Shown here in pieces: positions 61,051 to 64,000 of a DNA stretch of 64,000 bases; positions within the stretch are counted from its first letter, which is position 1, and every line of letters starts with the position of its first letter. The notes beneath the pieces are model-generated. The model was not told the DNA's origin, did not search any database, and saw nothing but the letters and a program-made list of their open reading frames with translations. Made by a program: the position numbers and the translations under genes. The DNA comes from PCC-6802 sp943367755 (GTDB lineage: Bacteria > Cyanobacteriota > Cyanobacteriia > Pseudanabaenales > Pseudanabaenaceae), in assembly GCA_943367755.1 (NCBI GenBank), contig CALRKB020000013.1, positions 39,542-103,541 of the forward strand, in the 5' to 3' direction.

Positions 61051-63537
61051 ATGGCTAAGCGACGTTTTCCGAAACTTGGACTTGGAAATAAACCAATTAC
61101 TCAGGATCAGTTTCAGATGCAACTGCAATCCCTGCTGAAACAGCAAAAATATCGTCAAGCTCTAGAAGAAATTCAGAAAGCTCTACGCGCCCAGCCTGAT
61201 TTAGTATTTACGCCTGCCGAGTCTGAAATCTGGTTGCTCCGAGGTAAGCAGGAATTCCAAAAGAAGGACTTTAAGCAAGCGGAGATCTCATTAAAAGGCT
61301 CTTTGCAGCTAGGGGAAATCGGTGAAGCGCATTATTGGCTGGCGAAATGTTTGCTAGAGAGAAATCAGCTCGATCAGGCGATCGCGATAATTGGGTCTGC
61401 CTTTGAAGATGCTAGTTTGCCAAAAGAGTACAGCATTTGCTATGCCAAGCTGTTATTACTGAAGGGTGACACTGCCACAGTTGAGCAGTTGTTAAGCAAA
61501 CAGACAAAGCGCTTTCCTGCTGCCCATCAGCACTGGTTGCGGGGTGTCTTAGCCCTGAAAGCCGAGCAACCTGAAGCCGCATTAACAGCATTTCAGAAAG
61601 TAAAGAGCTCCGTAACCCAGGGTGATCGCCTTGATATTTGGCAGGTTTATACCTATCAGGGAATGCAAAACTGGGAGGCAGCGGCTCAGCGACTGGGGTT
61701 TCAAAACTTACCTAGGGGAGGATTTTCGTTTAGTCAACCAACCTATGCGATCCATCCGATATTAATGCGGTTAGCTTTGCTCCAAAAAGTTAAAACTGGT
61801 AAGCCATCCCTAGAGAGTATGCGTGTCAGGGAGAATAGTCAGGTCTCCATGGAAATGTTGGATATTATCGGTATGCTTGAGCTGATTGAAGAGAATAATC
61901 CGCATGATGCTGCCCATGTCTTACTAAGAATGGATCGTCGCTCTGCCCAATTCCCCGAAGTGGCGACCTTGCGTCCAACCCTGTTAACTCTGGCTGGACA
62001 AGAGGCGATGAATCAAGGGGAAATGTCGTGTGCTTCAGAGTTTTGGCAGTTAGTGCAGCGGGAGCAACCCTTTAGCCCACAGCAGGCAGTCAATTTAATG
62101 AAGGTTCTAGATCTTAATGAAGACTACCAGGATCTCCAGCAGTTGATTACCCGGCTGCTTAAATGGTTGGAAGAACAGATCAAACAACATCCCCAAGACT
62201 GGACAGAGGAGCGCCGTAAAACTACTCTAGCCTATGGGTACTGCCGCTTAGCCGATACCTGGATGGCGATGGGAAGAATGCGAACTGCGATGGGCGCTGT
62301 CCAAACGGCGGAGCGTATTTGGGCGGACTCTCCCGAAGTCAAAGGGCGACGCGGACTCATCGCAGAAATAGAAAAGCGTTACGATGATGCTACTAAATTG
62401 CTCACGCAGGCACTAGAGGAAGGCTGTCGCTCGGTGGAAGTTTATGGCACGCTGATCGAAACGTGGAAAAAATTAGGCAACTCAGAAGCTGCACTAGAGA
62501 CCCGTCGTCGTTTCGGCAAAAAATTTGGCGATCTCAGTCCCGAAGCAGAGGTGGAAGTTTTGCCTTGGGTTGATGCTCTCTCAACTCGCAGCTATCCTTT
62601 CTTCAGTCGTTTAGTGCAAGGTAGTAGCCAGAACGATCCAGCCATGCGCGCCTGCCAGATTTTTGTGGAAGCGGTACAGGGTGAAACCAAGACAGGCGAA
62701 AAAATTATCCTCAACCAGCCGCAAGCTATTCAAAAATGGGATGCCCTATTAGAAGGGTTATCGTCCAAAGAGCAGGTGCCGACTTTGCAAGCGATCGCCC
62801 TTTGCCTGCAACTGTTTGCCAAACGGGAAAAGGGCATTGCTGCGCTCATTACCCAATACATGCTCAAGCTGTTTAATTTGAGCGCAGAACAGCCCACTGC
62901 CAGAGAAGCGCATCTCGTAATCTTGGCACTCAAGGAGCGCGACCCAAAAAAACTGCAAATTCCTTTCCAGTCTTACCTTCGCACTATGCCCCAACCTGGT
63001 AATGCCCTGGCTCAAATCCAACTCCAGATGCGACGCTATACTCAAACCATTCCCCAAGCTGCTGTTTTGCGCTCCTTTATCGAGGATGCCCTCAGCCGAG
63101 AGCCACAAAACCCACTGCTGCTGTTGGCAAAAGCTACGACTTATCCCAGTAATTCTCCAAACTATGAGGAATTCAGTCAGCAGGGGTTCGATCTGGCGCG
63201 ACGTTTGCAGGATGCTAAAGCATTGCAAGCATTTCGAGAGGAAAAGGCGTTCCTTGATGCCGCAGATGTGCAGCGGGCTTTTCCAGCGCCTGATAGCTTC
63301 GACGATCTTGACATGGAAGGTTTGGACGATATGCTCGATAGCCTGATCCGCAATATGTTTGGCGGTAAAGTACCTGCAGCGGAATTGAAACGCATGCTCC
63401 CCGAACTGAAACAAATGATGATGAACAATCTGCCTGACTTTGAAGAAGACGATGAGGATGACAATTTTTCTGGTTTCGGCTTCCCCTTCGGTGTCTTTCC
63501 AGGTTCTAAGAAATCCTCCAAGCGTAGACGCCGCTGA
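61051..63537 (+). CDS. Large TPR-repeat protein with charged tail
   Basis: The protein has 828 aa and is cytoplasmic (no signal peptide). Helical TPR units start at about residue 22 ('QLQSLLKQQKYRQALEEIQKAL') and run, irregularly, to about 700. The C-terminus has an amphipathic 'FDDLDMEGLDDMLDSLIRNMF', an acidic stretch ('DFEEDDEDDN') and a terminal KKSSKRRRR. It is followed after 29 bp by a J-domain gene, suggesting a co-chaperone role, since TPR proteins often bind Hsp70/90 tails. No family name recognised. Confidence 0.78.
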   Translation: MAKRRFPKLGLGNKPITQDQFQMQLQSLLKQQKYRQALEEIQKALRAQPDLVFTPAESEIWLLRGKQEFQKKDFKQAEISLKGSLQLGEIGEAHYWLAKCLLERNQLDQAIAIIGSAFEDASLPKEYSICYAKLLLLKGDTATVEQLLSKQTKRFPAAHQHWLRGVLALKAEQPEAALTAFQKVKSSVTQGDRLDIWQVYTYQGMQNWEAAAQRLGFQNLPRGGFSFSQPTYAIHPILMRLALLQKVKTGKPSLESMRVRENSQVSMEMLDIIGMLELIEENNPHDAAHVLLRMDRRSAQFPEVATLRPTLLTLAGQEAMNQGEMSCASEFWQLVQREQPFSPQQAVNLMKVLDLNEDYQDLQQLITRLLKWLEEQIKQHPQDWTEERRKTTLAYGYCRLADTWMAMGRMRTAMGAVQTAERIWADSPEVKGRRGLIAEIEKRYDDATKLLTQALEEGCRSVEVYGTLIETWKKLGNSEAALETRRRFGKKFGDLSPEAEVEVLPWVDALSTRSYPFFSRLVQGSSQNDPAMRACQIFVEAVQGETKTGEKIILNQPQAIQKWDALLEGLSSKEQVPTLQAIALCLQLFAKREKGIAALITQYMLKLFNLSAEQPTAREAHLVILALKERDPKKLQIPFQSYLRTMPQPGNALAQIQLQMRRYTQTIPQAAVLRSFIEDALSREPQNPLLLLAKATTYPSNSPNYEEFSQQGFDLARRLQDAKALQAFREEKAFLDAADVQRAFPAPDSFDDLDMEGLDDMLDSLIRNMFGGKVPAAELKRMLPELKQMMMNNLPDFEEDDEDDNFSGFGFPFGVFPGSKKSSKRRRR

Positions 63538-63566
63538 CTAGCAAAATCCAAACTTATAATTGAGCT

Positions 63567-63866
63567 ATGACTTCTCCCTACGATCGCCTTGGTGTATTGC
63601 CTGCTGCCACTCCTGCGGAAATTAAAGCCGCCTACCATGCAAAGTTAAAAGAATTTCCTGCCCACAGTCACCCTGATGACTTTAAAGCTATTCGTTCTGC
63701 CTACGATACGATTCGCAAAGGGGAGTCATCGCAAGCTGATGATTTCTTTTTTAACGTCCGTCCCGTAGAAGTAACGCTCGACCCTGAAGTTCTAGAGCAA
63801 TTGCGTAAACGTGTGAGCGATCGCCTAGAGATTAGCCTGGAAGAATTAATCCGAGAAACATTCTGA
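63567..63866 (+). CDS. Small J-domain protein
   Basis: The protein has 99 aa. 'YDRLGVLPAATPAEIKAAYHAKLKEF' (helices I and II) is followed by HPD at residues 35-37 and 'FKAIRSAYDTIRKG' (helix III), so the Hsp70-stimulating J-domain is complete. There is no G/F region, zinc finger or membrane segment; only a 50-residue helical tail. It is probably a specialised partner of an Hsp70 encoded elsewhere or just beyond the window. Confidence 0.82.
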   Translation: MTSPYDRLGVLPAATPAEIKAAYHAKLKEFPAHSHPDDFKAIRSAYDTIRKGESSQADDFFFNVRPVEVTLDPEVLEQLRKRVSDRLEISLEELIRETF

Positions 63867-63916
63867 ACAGAATAAAGGATAAAAAATTAACATAAACCAT
63901 CAAAAAAGTATCACAC

Positions 63917-64000
63917 ATGATCGATCGCCAAGCACTATTTGAGAAATTTCTCACGGTTCTAGAGACTCCGCCACCGTTACCAGAGTATTTAGGAGAGCAA
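63917..64000 (+). CDS. Start of an unidentified gene (cut by the window end)
   Basis: Twenty-eight codons from an ATG at 63917 read 'MIDRQALFEKFLTVLETPPP' and onward without a stop. It is 50 bp after the J-domain gene on the same strand, so probably the third gene of that operon. A GrpE-like exchange factor would fit the context but the visible residues do not decide it. Confidence 0.5.
   Translation, partial: MIDRQALFEKFLTVLETPPPLPEYLGEQ

Noticed and set aside
1..64000. tRNA or rRNA genes
   Set aside because: No cloverleaf with a GTTCRANYC-type T-arm or ribosomal RNA signature was noticed on either strand; a tRNA scan would be decisive.

Overview
The window is from a cyanobacterial chromosome. 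It carries psbA (photosystem II D1), a complete beta-carboxysome operon (ccmK2-K1-L-M-N) with a separate ccmO, the inducible CO2-uptake NDH-1 genes ndhF3-ndhD3-cupA, cytochrome c6, and many copies of the HIP1 octamer GCGATCGC. The beta-type carboxysome marks a beta-cyanobacterium. I cannot name the genus.

Layout. 0-5.4 kb: a reverse-strand cluster with a SWIM-like zinc protein, an unrecognised protein, a VWA protein, a MoxR AAA+ ATPase and the start of a DUF5682-like protein. 5.4-10.2 kb: accessory genes (DUF4336, three Uma2 nucleases, a transglutaminase-like protein, an aldo/keto reductase with an internal deletion). 10.2-15.6 kb: a copper/redox block in which a BlaI-type repressor and an M56 protease (PetR/PetP-like) diverge from petJ; it is followed by a TPR protein, a Cu-SOD-like protein without its zinc site, a membrane-anchored periplasmic protein and a TauE/SafE-ferric-reductase fusion. 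15.6-21.1 kb: a NarL-type regulator, a large hybrid kinase and a REC-kinase. 21.1-25.7 kb: a GNAT, an AraC remnant, two methyltransferases, a Uma2 fragment, ParB/ParA and a small TPR protein. 25.7-32 kb: the treZ-treY-treH trehalose operon. 32.1-36.7 kb: a small hypothetical gene, a tyrosine recombinase and an RTX/Calx-beta metalloprotease. 36.7-38.8 kb: a gene-free, hairpin-rich stretch, then psbA.

38.8-55.6 kb is a carbon-concentrating-mechanism (CCM) island: ccmN, M, L, K1 and K2; a bicarbonate permease / PII-like / exported carbonic anhydrase operon; a CcaA-type carbonic anhydrase; ndhF3-ndhD3-cupA; and ccmO behind a ribbon-helix-helix gene. The cluster is interrupted by a GNAT/DUF1778 toxin-antitoxin pair, a DUF4436 membrane protein and a DUF29 protein. 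Bicarbonate import, CO2 hydration at the thylakoid, carbonic anhydrases and shell proteins are thus encoded side by side. The ccaA gene lies between two direct copies of a segment of about 220 bp that includes the ndhF3 leader, which suggests that an ndhF3-type promoter was duplicated upstream of ccaA.

55.8-61 kb holds a plasmid-type replication module (HTH protein plus a CyRepA1-like primase/helicase). The window ends with a TPR protein, a small J-domain protein and the first codons of another gene, possibly a chaperone operon. Everything here is read by eye; family names rest on motifs and remembered family features, not on searches.
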